Shown here piece by piece: positions 1-7,823 of a stretch of DNA of 64,000 nt. The number at the start of each line of letters is the position of its first letter. Within the stretch, counting starts at the first letter, position 1. Both the position numbers and the translations under genes were made by a program. The DNA is from Chitinophagaceae bacterium (lineage in GTDB: Bacteria; Bacteroidota; Bacteroidia; Chitinophagales; Chitinophagaceae), in contig JADKAZ010000001.1 of assembly GCA_016719015.1 (NCBI GenBank), positions 744,001 through 808,000 of the forward strand, read 5' to 3'. The notes beneath the pieces were generated by a model. The model searched no databases and was not told the origin of the DNA. It saw only the letters and a program-made list of their open reading frames with translations.

Positions 1-549
1 ACGAAGTGATTTTAATACAAAATTTTTTATATTCGGTATCACCACAATAAACGCTTCATCGGAGGAAAGATTTTCACCGGGGCTACCGCTGGGAGGAGTC
101 AATAGGGTGATAATAGAAGTATTATGAAGGGAATCCTCATAAAAGGCAGCAAAACTTTCCGACTGTCTTGTAAAATAATTTTCTATCCCGTTTCTGTCAA
201 AAGATGCGACACCAAACTCAAATTGAACATCCTTTAAATTATTTTCCAAAAAGGCTTTTTGCAATTTTCTTTTTATATCATCCACACTAAACTGTTGTCC
301 GACTGAATAAGGCTTTAGAAAATCCAACGAAAAGTTGTCTTGTTTAATTTTTTTATTACCACCTGCAGCATAGCTTCCCTTGTGCTGTGCTAATTCCTCG
401 GCCACCGTTTCTGCCGCCTTATTCACCCTTTCTTTAATCTGATCTTCCCTCAACAGTACCATATTTTGTATCCAGGATATCTGGATGAAGATGGTGCCAA
501 TCAATGATAAGCTAACTAAAACTGTAATTATGGTAAAAATTCTTTTCAC
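1..549 (-). CDS. Sensor histidine kinase, N-terminal sensor part (truncated by window edge)
   Basis: The reading frame is open from a GTG at 549 to the window edge and gives 183 residues. An in-frame stop (TAA at 550-552) lies directly upstream, so the GTG is the only start that keeps the N-terminal membrane segment. Residues 5-24 form a hydrophobic helix ending in IQISWIQN, followed by a soluble, probably periplasmic region with a charged helix. This layout is common at the start of Bacteroidota BaeS-like sensor kinases. The kinase domains would lie outside the window, so the family assignment is inference. A possible -7 box lies at 596-603 on the same strand. Confidence 0.6.
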   Translation of the reverse strand, partial: MKRIFTIITVLVSLSLIGTIFIQISWIQNMVLLREDQIKERVNKAAETVAEELAQHKGSYAAGGNKKIKQDNFSLDFLKPYSVGQQFSVDDIKRKLQKAFLENNLKDVQFEFGVASFDRNGIENYFTRQSESFAAFYEDSLHNTSIITLLTPPSGSPGENLSSDEAFIVVIPNIKNFVLKSLR

Positions 550-595
550 TTATTGTAACTATTTGCTGCGTAAGATAAAAAACCCTGCCAATCTA

Positions 596-603
596 CAAAA
601 ATA
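596..603 (-). promoter_or_regulatory. Possible -7 box for the truncated kinase gene
   Basis: Read on the minus strand this is TATTTTTG, matching the Bacteroidota TAnnTTTG element. It lies about 47 bases before the GTG at 549. No TTG is found at the usual spacing upstream, so support is limited to one box. Confidence 0.35.
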
Positions 604-737
604 CATTCCCTGTATCGGCTACCATACCGGCAAAAGGGTATTTAAGGTATTTTAACGGTGATTTATAACATACAAAGACAATCTAACCTTTCAGCCAGTC
701 ATTATCTATGTCAACTGATAGTTATTTTGAACAGAAA

Positions 738-767
738 TTTTGAAAAAAGATTTTTCGCCTTAAATTG
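738..767 (+). promoter_or_regulatory. Probable promoter of yqgE
   Basis: TTTTG at 738-742, an 18-base spacer and TAAATTG at 761-767 resemble the Bacteroidota -33/-7 pair, with the -7 box one T short. The ATG at 772 is four bases downstream, which would make the transcript leaderless or nearly so. Confidence 0.4.
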
Positions 768-771
768 AAGC

Positions 772-1323
772 ATGATTGATCCTGCCTCCGGCATTTTGTT
801 AATCGCTGACCCTTTTCTCAAAGACCCCAACTTTTTGAGAACGGTTGTTTTTTTGTGTGAACACAAAGAAGAAGGGAGCTTTGGATTTGTTTTGAACCGG
901 CAATATGATAATACGCTGGACGAACTTATCCCTGAGCTGGAAGGGTATAAACTACCGGTCTATTATGGTGGACCAGTCCAGATTGATTCTATTCATTTTA
1001 TTCATCAATATCCCAATGAAATACCCGGCGGCCAGGAAGTCATTAAAGGTGTGTATTGGGGTGGTGATTTTGATGCTGTAGTCAACCTGATAAAAAATGA
1101 AACTATCGATCCCAATAAGATTCGTTTTTATATTGGTTACTCTGGCTGGGGAGAAGGGCAACTTGCTAACGAAATGACAGAAAAAACCTGGCTTACCGTA
1201 AAAGCAACCCGCAAATTAATTTTCCATACTAACTATGAAGAAATATGGAAAGACTCTTTGAAACACTTAGGCGGTGATTATGAAATGATGGTAAACTTTC
1301 CAATTGACCCACAGTTGAATTAA
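772..1323 (+). CDS. yqgE: YqgE/AlgH family protein (UPF0301, DUF179)
   Basis: A 183-residue protein of the usual family length. The family start is visible: PASGILLIADPFLKDPNF, then RTVVFLCEHKEEGSFGFVLNR, a GGPV turn near residue 67, and the YIGYSGWGEGQLANEM segment near residue 122. These are conserved across YqgE/AlgH proteins. The molecular role is unsettled; AlgH was first linked to alginate regulation in Pseudomonas. It is a soluble cytoplasmic protein without a signal peptide. The start is fixed by the conserved N-terminus. It stands alone, diverging from the sensor kinase gene to its left. Confidence 0.9.
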   Translation: MIDPASGILLIADPFLKDPNFLRTVVFLCEHKEEGSFGFVLNRQYDNTLDELIPELEGYKLPVYYGGPVQIDSIHFIHQYPNEIPGGQEVIKGVYWGGDFDAVVNLIKNETIDPNKIRFYIGYSGWGEGQLANEMTEKTWLTVKATRKLIFHTNYEEIWKDSLKHLGGDYEMMVNFPIDPQLN

Positions 1324-1422
1324 AGCCAGTCCCGGAAAGTAATCAGGCAAATAATTCATCTGTATATTTTGATCTTACCGAACAACAAACTTTTCTTTCC
1401 CGAATATTCTAATTTTCTCATT

Positions 1423-2151
1423 ATGAAACGTACACTTCTTATATTTCTCTTTTCCCTTTCAATTTTCTGGTCGTACCAATGCAATACTTTAAAAAAATTA
1501 GGGCTCATTCCCTCCGAACTGGAAATGGCCCTGGGATTAAAAGATGCTCTATCGCAGGGACTGTTTAAAGGATTTGATGCGTTCGCTGACCCGGATGGAA
1601 ATCCATTGGTACGCTTTGCCTTTCCCGGTGAAGCAGAAAAAATTGAAAAGACCCTCCGGGACATAGGTTTTGATAAAGTGATGAACCAGGTTACCGGAAA
1701 ATTTACTAAAGCCATGTCATCAGCAGTTGCTATTTCAAAACCACTCTTTGTTGATGCGGTAAAGAATATGAGTATTCGAGATGCTGCAAAAATTTTAGTG
1801 ACTGATAATATGCATGCTGCTACTGATTATTTTAAACTGGAAATGAAACCGGGCCTGATGAGTGGTTTTCGCCCTATTATAGACAGCACAATTAAAACAG
1901 AGGGTGCCGATAAGGAATGGAGTTCCATCACCAATGTTTATAACAAAATTCCTTTTATTAATAAACCGTTAGAAAATAATTTAAGTGATTTTATTTCGGC
2001 AAGAGTGATTGATTTAATTTTTGTAATGGTAGCCAATGAAGAAGAGCAAATCCGCAATAAATATGAATTAAGAAAAACAGATATGATGAAAAAGGTGTTT
2101 ACCTGGGCAGAGAAAGAAGTGCAAAAGAAAATACAGAATAAGAGTAATTAA
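1423..2151 (+). CDS. DUF4197 domain-containing exported protein
   Basis: 242 residues from the ATG at 1423; an upstream TTG at 1369 is in frame, but the ATG places a clean hydrophobic signal (MKRTLLIFLFSLSIFWSYQC) at the N-terminus. The cysteine at residue 20 might be a lipidation site, though the residues before it are not a standard lipobox. The body matches DUF4197: an ALGLKDALSQGL helix, a DPDGNPLVRFAFPGEAEKIEKTL stretch, and AATDYFK followed by a FRPIIDS segment. The family is secreted and helical with unknown function. The broken lipoprotein gene that follows nine bases later may share its transcript. Confidence 0.75.
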   Translation: MKRTLLIFLFSLSIFWSYQCNTLKKLGLIPSELEMALGLKDALSQGLFKGFDAFADPDGNPLVRFAFPGEAEKIEKTLRDIGFDKVMNQVTGKFTKAMSSAVAISKPLFVDAVKNMSIRDAAKILVTDNMHAATDYFKLEMKPGLMSGFRPIIDSTIKTEGADKEWSSITNVYNKIPFINKPLENNLSDFISARVIDLIFVMVANEEEQIRNKYELRKTDMMKKVFTWAEKEVQKKIQNKSN

Positions 2152-2159
2152 AATTTCTT

Positions 2160-2595
2160 ATGCTTAGAATACTTATTGTACTTGTCTTTTTTTTCTTCTT
2201 GTAATAAAAATATATACTCTAAGAAGGGTGATGATGGCAGCATTAGACATCTTTCTTTGCTATGGAAGAAATCAGGGGAATATCGTGGAGCTTTCGCTGC
2301 GTATAAAATAAATCAATATAATTGGTCAGGGGTCACGGTATATAAATCAGATTGCGATTCTTTTCGGATTGACCGCTGGCAAAAATTGAGCGGAAATAAA
2401 AAGGCTAATATCAGGTTCTATTCTGTTTCCAGAAAAGGGAAGGCCATGGCCGATTTTTCAGCACCCGAACTACAACTTTTAAAGGAGTTAAAACAAATTG
2501 CTGATTCACTAAACTGGTGTTGTTTCAATATCCTATCCAACCCCGATTCATTGTTCCTGCATGAAATACCTGGAAATAAAAAAACCTCCCGATAA
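2160..2595 (+). pseudogene. Small lipoprotein interrupted at a T8 run
   Basis: Starting at the ATG at 2160 the frame reads MLRILIVLVFFFFL and stops at 2202. Removing one T from the run of eight at 2187-2194 joins it to the downstream open frame and gives a 144-residue protein starting MLRILIVLVFFSSCNKN, a convincing lipoprotein signal with the lipobox cysteine. The rest is a small hydrophilic domain of unknown function (KKSGEYRGAFAAYKINQYNW). A bare downstream frame would have to start at a TTG inside the signal peptide. It is therefore a frameshifted gene, an assembly indel, or a slippage-controlled gene. The 3' end overlaps the atpDC terminator stem. Confidence 0.65.
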
Positions 2596-2606
2596 ATCAG
2601 GAGGTT
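2575..2606 (-). terminator. Intrinsic terminator of atpDC
   Basis: A perfect 7-bp stem (AACCTCC at 2583-2589 with GGAGGTT at 2600-2606) is followed on the minus strand by a T-rich tract at 2575-2584. It lies about 70 bases after the atpC stop. The last codons of the convergent lipoprotein frame run through it. Confidence 0.8.
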
Positions 2607-2649
2607 ATAATTTTGTTTTCACAATCCCGGAAGGGTCGGTTTTTCCAGC

Positions 2650-2663
2650 CTGCCTTAAGGCAG
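2650..2663. repeat. GC-rich palindrome, CTGCC type
   Basis: CTGCCTTAAGGCAG is a perfect 14-base palindrome between the atpC stop and its terminator. It resembles the CTGCC/GGCAG palindromes in the pdhC linker and in pyrD. Confidence 0.5.
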
Positions 2664-2673
2664 AAAAAATTCT

Positions 2674-2931
2674 TTATTCTACCGGCGCTGCGCCTTCTAC
2701 TAACACAGTTACTTTATTATTGAGCACTTCCACAAATCCACCTTGGATATCGAAATAAGCAAAATGATTTTGTTTATCCTTCAGCACTTTTACCCTGCCT
2801 GCTTTTAAGGCACTTACCAGCGGAGCATGTTTTTCCAGCACTTCAAACGAACCGCTGATACCCGGCATTTGTACACCATACACTTCGCCGCTGTAAAGCT
2901 TACGTTCGGGAGTCAGAATTTCTAAATTCAT
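2674..2931 (-). CDS. atpC: F1F0 ATP synthase subunit epsilon (short form)
   Basis: 85 residues with the epsilon N-terminal beta-sandwich signature: MNLEILTPERKLYSGEV, MPGISGSFEVLEKHAPLVSAL, and a C-terminal stretch ending NNKVTVLVEGAAPVE. It ends where the beta domain ends, so the C-terminal helical hairpin of the roughly 130-residue E. coli epsilon is absent. Short epsilon subunits are usual in this phylum. Epsilon is part of the central stalk of the ATP synthase; without the hairpin it cannot make the extended inhibitory conformation. It follows atpD by 54 bases in one operon. Confidence 0.93.
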   Translation of the reverse strand: MNLEILTPERKLYSGEVYGVQMPGISGSFEVLEKHAPLVSALKAGRVKVLKDKQNHFAYFDIQGGFVEVLNNKVTVLVEGAAPVE

Positions 2932-2985
2932 AAATCAAAAATATTACGCTGATAAGTTTGTCCTCGTACAAAATCGCATTAATAA

Positions 2986-4485
2986 TTATCCCTGTGCAGC
3001 TGCCATCAACTTCTTACCTTTTTCAATAGCATCATCAATAGTTCCTACCAGGTTGAATGCTGATTCCGGATATTCATCCACTTCCCCATCCATAATCATG
3101 TTGAAACCACGGATTGTTTCTTCAATCGGAACCAATACCCCTTTCAAACCGGTAAAAGCTTCTGCCACATGGAATGGTTGAGATAAGAAACGTTGTACTT
3201 TTCTTGCACGGCTTACTACCAGCTTATCATCATCACTCAATTCATCCAATCCAAGGATGGCAATGATATCTTGTAATTCTTTATAACGCTGCAACATTAA
3301 TTTTACCCTGTTAGCACAATCATAATGAAGGTCACCAACAATTTTTGGCGTTAATATTCTGGAAGTAGAATCCAACGGGTCAACCGCAGGATAGATACCT
3401 AAGTCGGCAATTTTTCTTGACAATACGGTAGTAGCATCCAGGTGAGCAAATGTAGTTGCAGGAGCCGGATCGGTCAGGTCATCCGCAGGTACATACACCG
3501 CCTGCACAGATGTGATAGAACCATTTTTGGTAGAAGTAATACGTTCCTGCATGATACCCATTTCAGTAGCCAGGGTAGGTTGGTATCCCACCGCTGAAGG
3601 CATACGACCCAAAAGGGCAGATACTTCAGAACCAGCTTGTGTAAAACGGAAGATATTATCAACAAAGAAAAGGATATCACGGCCTTTACCAGTGCCATCA
3701 CCATCACGATAATATTCTGCAATTGTCAATCCGGAGAGTGCCACCCTTGCTCTTGCTCCGGGAGGTTCGTTCATCTGTCCGAATACGAAAGTGGCTTTAG
3801 ATTCGGCCAGATCATCCATATTAACTTTAGACAAATCCCATCCGCCTTCTTCCATGCTATGCTTGAAAGCATCGCCATATTTCATAATACCAGCTTCAAT
3901 CATCTCTCTCATCAGGTCATTTCCTTCACGGGTTCTTTCTCCCACACCGGCAAATACAGATACACCAGCATATGCTTTTGCGATATTATTAATCAACTCT
4001 TGTATCAATACTGTTTTACCAACACCGGCACCACCAAACAATCCAATCTTACCACCTTTTGCATATGGTTCGATGAGGTCAATTACTTTAATACCAGTAA
4101 ATAGGATTTCACTGGCCGTACTCAGGTTTTCAAATGCAGGGGGTAAACTGTGAATGGGACGACCACCGACTTTACTTACCTGTGGTAAACCGTCAATAGC
4201 ATCACCGGTTACATTGAACAACCGTCCTTTAATTGCATCACCAACAGGCATGGCAATCGGAATACCAGTATCCACTACTTTGGTACCACGAACAAGACCT
4301 TCGGTACCGTCCATCGCAATGGTACGAACACTATCTTCACCCAGGTGCTGCTGCACTTCCAGAATCAGTTTTTCACCGTTTTCCTTTGTTATTTCCAATG
4401 CATTATAAATCTCAGGAAGTGTGCCGTCAAACTGAACGTCAATTACGGCGCCAATAACCTGTTTAACCTTACCTACGTTTGCCAT
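2986..4485 (-). CDS. atpD: F1F0 ATP synthase subunit beta
   Basis: 499 residues, the full family length. The P-loop GGAGVGKT is at about residues 151-158, preceded by IDLIEPYAKGGKIGLF and followed by the GERTREGND segment and the LDELSDDDKLVVSRARK region that corresponds to the DELSEED lever. Beta carries the catalytic nucleotide sites of the F1 head on the cytoplasmic side of the inner membrane. Only atpD and atpC are here; the other ATP synthase genes must be elsewhere, as is usual for Bacteroidota. The start ATG is preceded at about 40 bases by a good promoter. Confidence 0.97.
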   Translation of the reverse strand: MANVGKVKQVIGAVIDVQFDGTLPEIYNALEITKENGEKLILEVQQHLGEDSVRTIAMDGTEGLVRGTKVVDTGIPIAMPVGDAIKGRLFNVTGDAIDGLPQVSKVGGRPIHSLPPAFENLSTASEILFTGIKVIDLIEPYAKGGKIGLFGGAGVGKTVLIQELINNIAKAYAGVSVFAGVGERTREGNDLMREMIEAGIMKYGDAFKHSMEEGGWDLSKVNMDDLAESKATFVFGQMNEPPGARARVALSGLTIAEYYRDGDGTGKGRDILFFVDNIFRFTQAGSEVSALLGRMPSAVGYQPTLATEMGIMQERITSTKNGSITSVQAVYVPADDLTDPAPATTFAHLDATTVLSRKIADLGIYPAVDPLDSTSRILTPKIVGDLHYDCANRVKLMLQRYKELQDIIAILGLDELSDDDKLVVSRARKVQRFLSQPFHVAEAFTGLKGVLVPIEETIRGFNMIMDGEVDEYPESAFNLVGTIDDAIEKGKKLMAAAQG

Positions 4486-4521
4486 ATAAAGTGTTTATTT
4501 AGAGGGTTGCTTTTCAGGCCG

Positions 4522-4552
4522 CAAAGGTAAGGGGGCGGGGGTAATTTGCCAA
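4522..4552 (-). promoter_or_regulatory. Promoter of atpDC
   Basis: On the minus strand TACCTTTG (4522-4529) is an exact TAnnTTTG -7 box, with TTG (4550-4552) 20 bases upstream. The predicted start lies roughly 30 bases before the atpD ATG. Confidence 0.65.
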
Positions 4553-4630
4553 TTTGAAAGTGAAAGATTTTGAACTGTGGAAAATGGGTTGAAAACCGTG
4601 TTTTAGCAAGTATTATCAGGCCAATCTGGC

Positions 4631-4638
4631 TACTTTTG
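4631..4638 (+). promoter_or_regulatory. -7 box for the GNAT-like gene
   Basis: TACTTTTG matches TAnnTTTG and ends 17 bases before the ATG at 4656. No clear -33 TTG is seen at normal spacing. It is divergent from the atpD promoter. Confidence 0.45.
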
Positions 4639-4655
4639 CCCATTCCTGAAATTGT

Positions 4656-5855
4656 ATGCAACTAATCGAAGTAACGACTAAGCCACTCGCCAAAGATTTT
4701 CTACGGGTTAATGTATCTATTAATAAAGACAGACCCGCATATATCATACCCCTGGAAAAGGATGTAAACGATGTGTTTGACACAAAAAAAAATAAAACCT
4801 TCCGGTTTGGAGAGGCAATTAGATGGGTGCTAAAAGACAACGAAGGAAAATTAATTGGCCGTATCGCTGCCTTTATTAATAAAAAATATAAGAATAAAGG
4901 AGATGATGGCCCTGTTGGTGGTATTGGATTTTTTGATTGTATCAATGACCAGGTGGCTGCTGATATGCTTTTTGATGTAGCCAAACACTGGCTGATGCAA
5001 AAAGGGATGGAGGCCATGGACGGGCCAATCAACTTCGGGGAGAGAGATCGCTGGTGGGGACTGGTCGTTAAAGGAACTGATCTGTCGCCAATGTATTGCA
5101 TGAATTTTAATCCCCCCTACTATCAGCAATTGTTTGAAAACTATGGGTTCAGGAATTATTTCAACCAGATCTGCTTTGGTATGAAAGCCAATGTCCGCAT
5201 TCAACAAAAATTTTATGACCGACATGCTGATTGTGCCAAAGACCCGGGATTTTCTTCTGCACATATTAAAAAGAATCAATTAGAAAAATTTGCAAAGGAT
5301 TTCACCATCGTTTATAATAAAGCCTGGGCAGGTCACGGTGGCCTGAAGCAGCTTGACGAAAAAGTAGTGTTGAAAATGTTCCAGTCTATGAAACCGGTGA
5401 TGGATGAAAGGATAAACTGGTTTGTATATTATAAAGGAGAGCCGGTCGGCATATGGATAAACCTGCCCGACCTCAATCAATGGTTTAAATACCTGAAAGG
5501 AAAATTCAGCCTTTGGCACAAACTGAAATTCCTTTGGATAAAGGCAACTGTCAATAACAGAAAATTTACCGGGCTTGTTTTTGGCATCGTTCCGGAGCTA
5601 CAGGGCCGGGGAGTTGATAGCTACCTGATAGTGGAAGGATGCAAAGTGATACAACACCTGACCATTACAAACGGCGAATACAAAATCGGGAAACCAATCT
5701 ATGACGACTATGAAATGCAGTGGATTGGCGAGTTCAACCCTAAAATGGTGAATGTAGCTGAATCAATTGCCAACAACCGCAGCAGAATATTGACTACCTA
5801 CAGGTATCTGTTTGACAGAACAAAAGAATTCAAGCCACATCCCATTCTTCATTAA
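4656..5855 (+). CDS. GNAT-superfamily-like protein, uncharacterised
   Basis: A 399-residue cytoplasmic protein without signal peptide or membrane segments. The N-terminal half has a GNAT-like core (GKLIGRIAAFINKK, then VGGIGFFDCINDQVAADMLFDVAKHWL) with MDGPINFGERDRWWGLVVKG after it. The second half repeats a similar fold ending in FGIVPELQGRGVDSYLIVEG, where Q-G-R-G is the acetyl-CoA pyrophosphate-loop pattern. Proteins of this length and arrangement are common in Bacteroidota and are usually labelled hypothetical. I infer an acyltransferase-type fold; the acceptor is unknown. Confidence 0.65.
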   Translation: MQLIEVTTKPLAKDFLRVNVSINKDRPAYIIPLEKDVNDVFDTKKNKTFRFGEAIRWVLKDNEGKLIGRIAAFINKKYKNKGDDGPVGGIGFFDCINDQVAADMLFDVAKHWLMQKGMEAMDGPINFGERDRWWGLVVKGTDLSPMYCMNFNPPYYQQLFENYGFRNYFNQICFGMKANVRIQQKFYDRHADCAKDPGFSSAHIKKNQLEKFAKDFTIVYNKAWAGHGGLKQLDEKVVLKMFQSMKPVMDERINWFVYYKGEPVGIWINLPDLNQWFKYLKGKFSLWHKLKFLWIKATVNNRKFTGLVFGIVPELQGRGVDSYLIVEGCKVIQHLTITNGEYKIGKPIYDDYEMQWIGEFNPKMVNVAESIANNRSRILTTYRYLFDRTKEFKPHPILH

Positions 5856-5919
5856 AACTTATTCACAGTAACTATCCTTTTTCAGGAAGCCGTTCGGGGT
5901 TTCTTAAATTGCAGTCGGT

Positions 5920-7749
5920 ATGGAAAAATTCATTGTTTCAGCACGGAAGTACAGGCCGCAGACTTTTGATACAGTCATTGGTCAATCGCATATTACCACC
6001 ACCCTTAAAAATGCAATCAAACACCAGCAATTAGCACATGCATTTTTATTTTGCGGCCCAAGGGGTGTTGGCAAAACCACCTGCGCAAGAATTTTAGCCA
6101 AAACCATCAACTGCGAAAATCAAACAAAAGATGGTGAGGCCTGCGATAAATGCCAGAGCTGTACTTCTTTCAATGATGGGGCATCTATGAATTACTTTGA
6201 GTTGGATGGTGCTTCCAATAATTCAGTCGACAATATCCGTGACCTGGTTGACCAGATCCGTTTTGTTCCGCAAACAGGTAAATACAAAGTATATGTGATT
6301 GATGAGGTACACATGTTAAGTTCTTCTGCCTTTAATGCTTTTCTGAAAACATTAGAAGAACCACCTCCCTATGCGATTTTTATTTTAGCCACCACAGAAA
6401 AACATAAAATCCTTCCAACAATTCTAAGCCGTTGCCAGATTTTTGATTTTAAACGTATCACAACCAGTGATACGGTTCATCACCTGGAAGAAATTTGTGA
6501 AAAGGAAGAAATTAAGGCTGAAAAAGCAGCACTCCAGATAATAGCCCAAAAAAGTGAAGGCTGTATGCGGGATGCGTTGAGCATTCTTGATAAGATTGTG
6601 AGTTTTACCAATGGTGAACTGAATTATGCCAACACATTAGAACACCTCAACATTCTTGATGCCGATTGCTATTTCAAATTTTTGGAATGTATGCAGCAAC
6701 AAGACCTCTCCGGTGCCATGTTGCAATATGACGATATTAATCGCAAAGGATTTGAAGGCGACCTTGTATTAAATGGCTTCGCAGAATTCATTCGCAACCT
6801 GCTGGTATGTAAAGATGAAAAAGCCGCCGTTTTACTCGACGTGGTAGAAAGCTTTAAGGATAAATATATTTCGACCGCAAAAACGGTCTCCCCTGCTCTT
6901 CTTATCAGCGCCTTAAATATTTTGAATGAGGCAGAGATAAATTATAAAGCAGCAAGAAACAAACGACTGCATGTTGAATTAGCCCTTATCAAACTTTGCT
7001 ACCTGCAACAAGCTATTTCTATAACAGCAGATGGAACTGGTGTCAGTAAAAAAAAAATAGTTGATGCGTCATTAGCTTTTCGCACTTCAGCAATTAAACC
7101 ATTTGCAGGTTCTTCCTACACAGCAACTCCCGGTTCAGAATTTACCCCGGCTACTACTACCAACAAACAAAGCAGTGCAAAACTGATCATCGACACAGCT
7201 AAGGAAATAATAGTTATGAAAGAGGATTTGGCGGTATATTCTCACCCTGAATCCATCAGCTTACCTGCCGGAGATGATGGCCCCAAAAAAGTAAACACAA
7301 AAATTTCTGCTTTAAATAAAATCCGCCAGCAATACCAGGATAATGGCAACAATGGAAATGGAAATATTAATCATGCATTACAACTGGCAGATTTGCAACA
7401 AGCATGGGCGGAATATGTAGTTAAGTTGAAGGAAGCAAAGAACCCGGCAGCACAGTCTTTTGAGCTGGCATTACTTCGTGTAAAAGATTCCAACTCGTTT
7501 GAGGCGGTTACTGCCAACACCATTGAGAAACAATTTATCGAACAGGACCGAAACAAATTGTTTGCATTTCTTCAGGACAGGCTGCAAAACCGTTCCTTAC
7601 AGTTCAATGTAATGATTGAAGAAAAGGCGGAAAACCGTCCGCAAATAGAAATCACCCTGAGCTCAAAAGAACAGTTCCTGAAAATGGCAGAGCAATACCC
7701 GATGGTGAAAGAATTAAAAGACCGGCTGCGGCTGGAACTTGACTATTAA
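5920..7749 (+). CDS. dnaX: DNA polymerase III subunit gamma/tau
   Basis: 609 residues. The Walker A motif GPRGVGKTT is at 46-54, the zinc-module cysteines are C65, C75, C78 and C81, and the DEVHML Walker B and ILSRCQ sensor/arginine-finger segments follow. This is the AAA+ motor of the clamp loader that places the beta clamp on primed DNA. After about residue 360 the protein becomes a low-complexity linker and then a C-terminal domain like tau, which would contact the polymerase. I see no internal frameshift signal like that of E. coli dnaX. A weak -7-like TAAATTG lies at 5905-5911. Confidence 0.95.
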   Translation: MEKFIVSARKYRPQTFDTVIGQSHITTTLKNAIKHQQLAHAFLFCGPRGVGKTTCARILAKTINCENQTKDGEACDKCQSCTSFNDGASMNYFELDGASNNSVDNIRDLVDQIRFVPQTGKYKVYVIDEVHMLSSSAFNAFLKTLEEPPPYAIFILATTEKHKILPTILSRCQIFDFKRITTSDTVHHLEEICEKEEIKAEKAALQIIAQKSEGCMRDALSILDKIVSFTNGELNYANTLEHLNILDADCYFKFLECMQQQDLSGAMLQYDDINRKGFEGDLVLNGFAEFIRNLLVCKDEKAAVLLDVVESFKDKYISTAKTVSPALLISALNILNEAEINYKAARNKRLHVELALIKLCYLQQAISITADGTGVSKKKIVDASLAFRTSAIKPFAGSSYTATPGSEFTPATTTNKQSSAKLIIDTAKEIIVMKEDLAVYSHPESISLPAGDDGPKKVNTKISALNKIRQQYQDNGNNGNGNINHALQLADLQQAWAEYVVKLKEAKNPAAQSFELALLRVKDSNSFEAVTANTIEKQFIEQDRNKLFAFLQDRLQNRSLQFNVMIEEKAENRPQIEITLSSKEQFLKMAEQYPMVKELKDRLRLELDY

Positions 7750-7769
7750 TCTCCGCTCTATGACCTATG

Positions 7770-7784
7770 TGCCCGATAGGCAGG
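7770..7784. repeat. Half GC-rich palindrome, CCTGCC type
   Basis: TGCCCGATAGGCAGG lies between dnaX and pdhC. Its complement begins CCTGCCTATCGG, resembling one side of the CTGCC/GGCAG palindromes at 2650, 8205 and 48111. No full partner is present, so it may be a degraded copy. Confidence 0.3.
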
Positions 7785-7823
7785 TTCAGCATTTTACCTT
7801 AATTTCGGCGAAAATAATAGGCA

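Noticed and set aside
1356..1715. Minus-strand frame of 119 residues over the DUF4197 gene
   Set aside because: No recognisable domain; the plus-strand gene is supported by a signal peptide and family motifs.
3474..4457. Several open frames antisense to atpD
   Set aside because: They are short, lack family resemblance and mirror the codon structure of the highly conserved atpD gene.
5920..7749. Programmed frameshift inside dnaX as in E. coli
   Set aside because: I saw a run of A near 7050, but the full-length frame is open and no slippery heptamer with a hairpin is evident.
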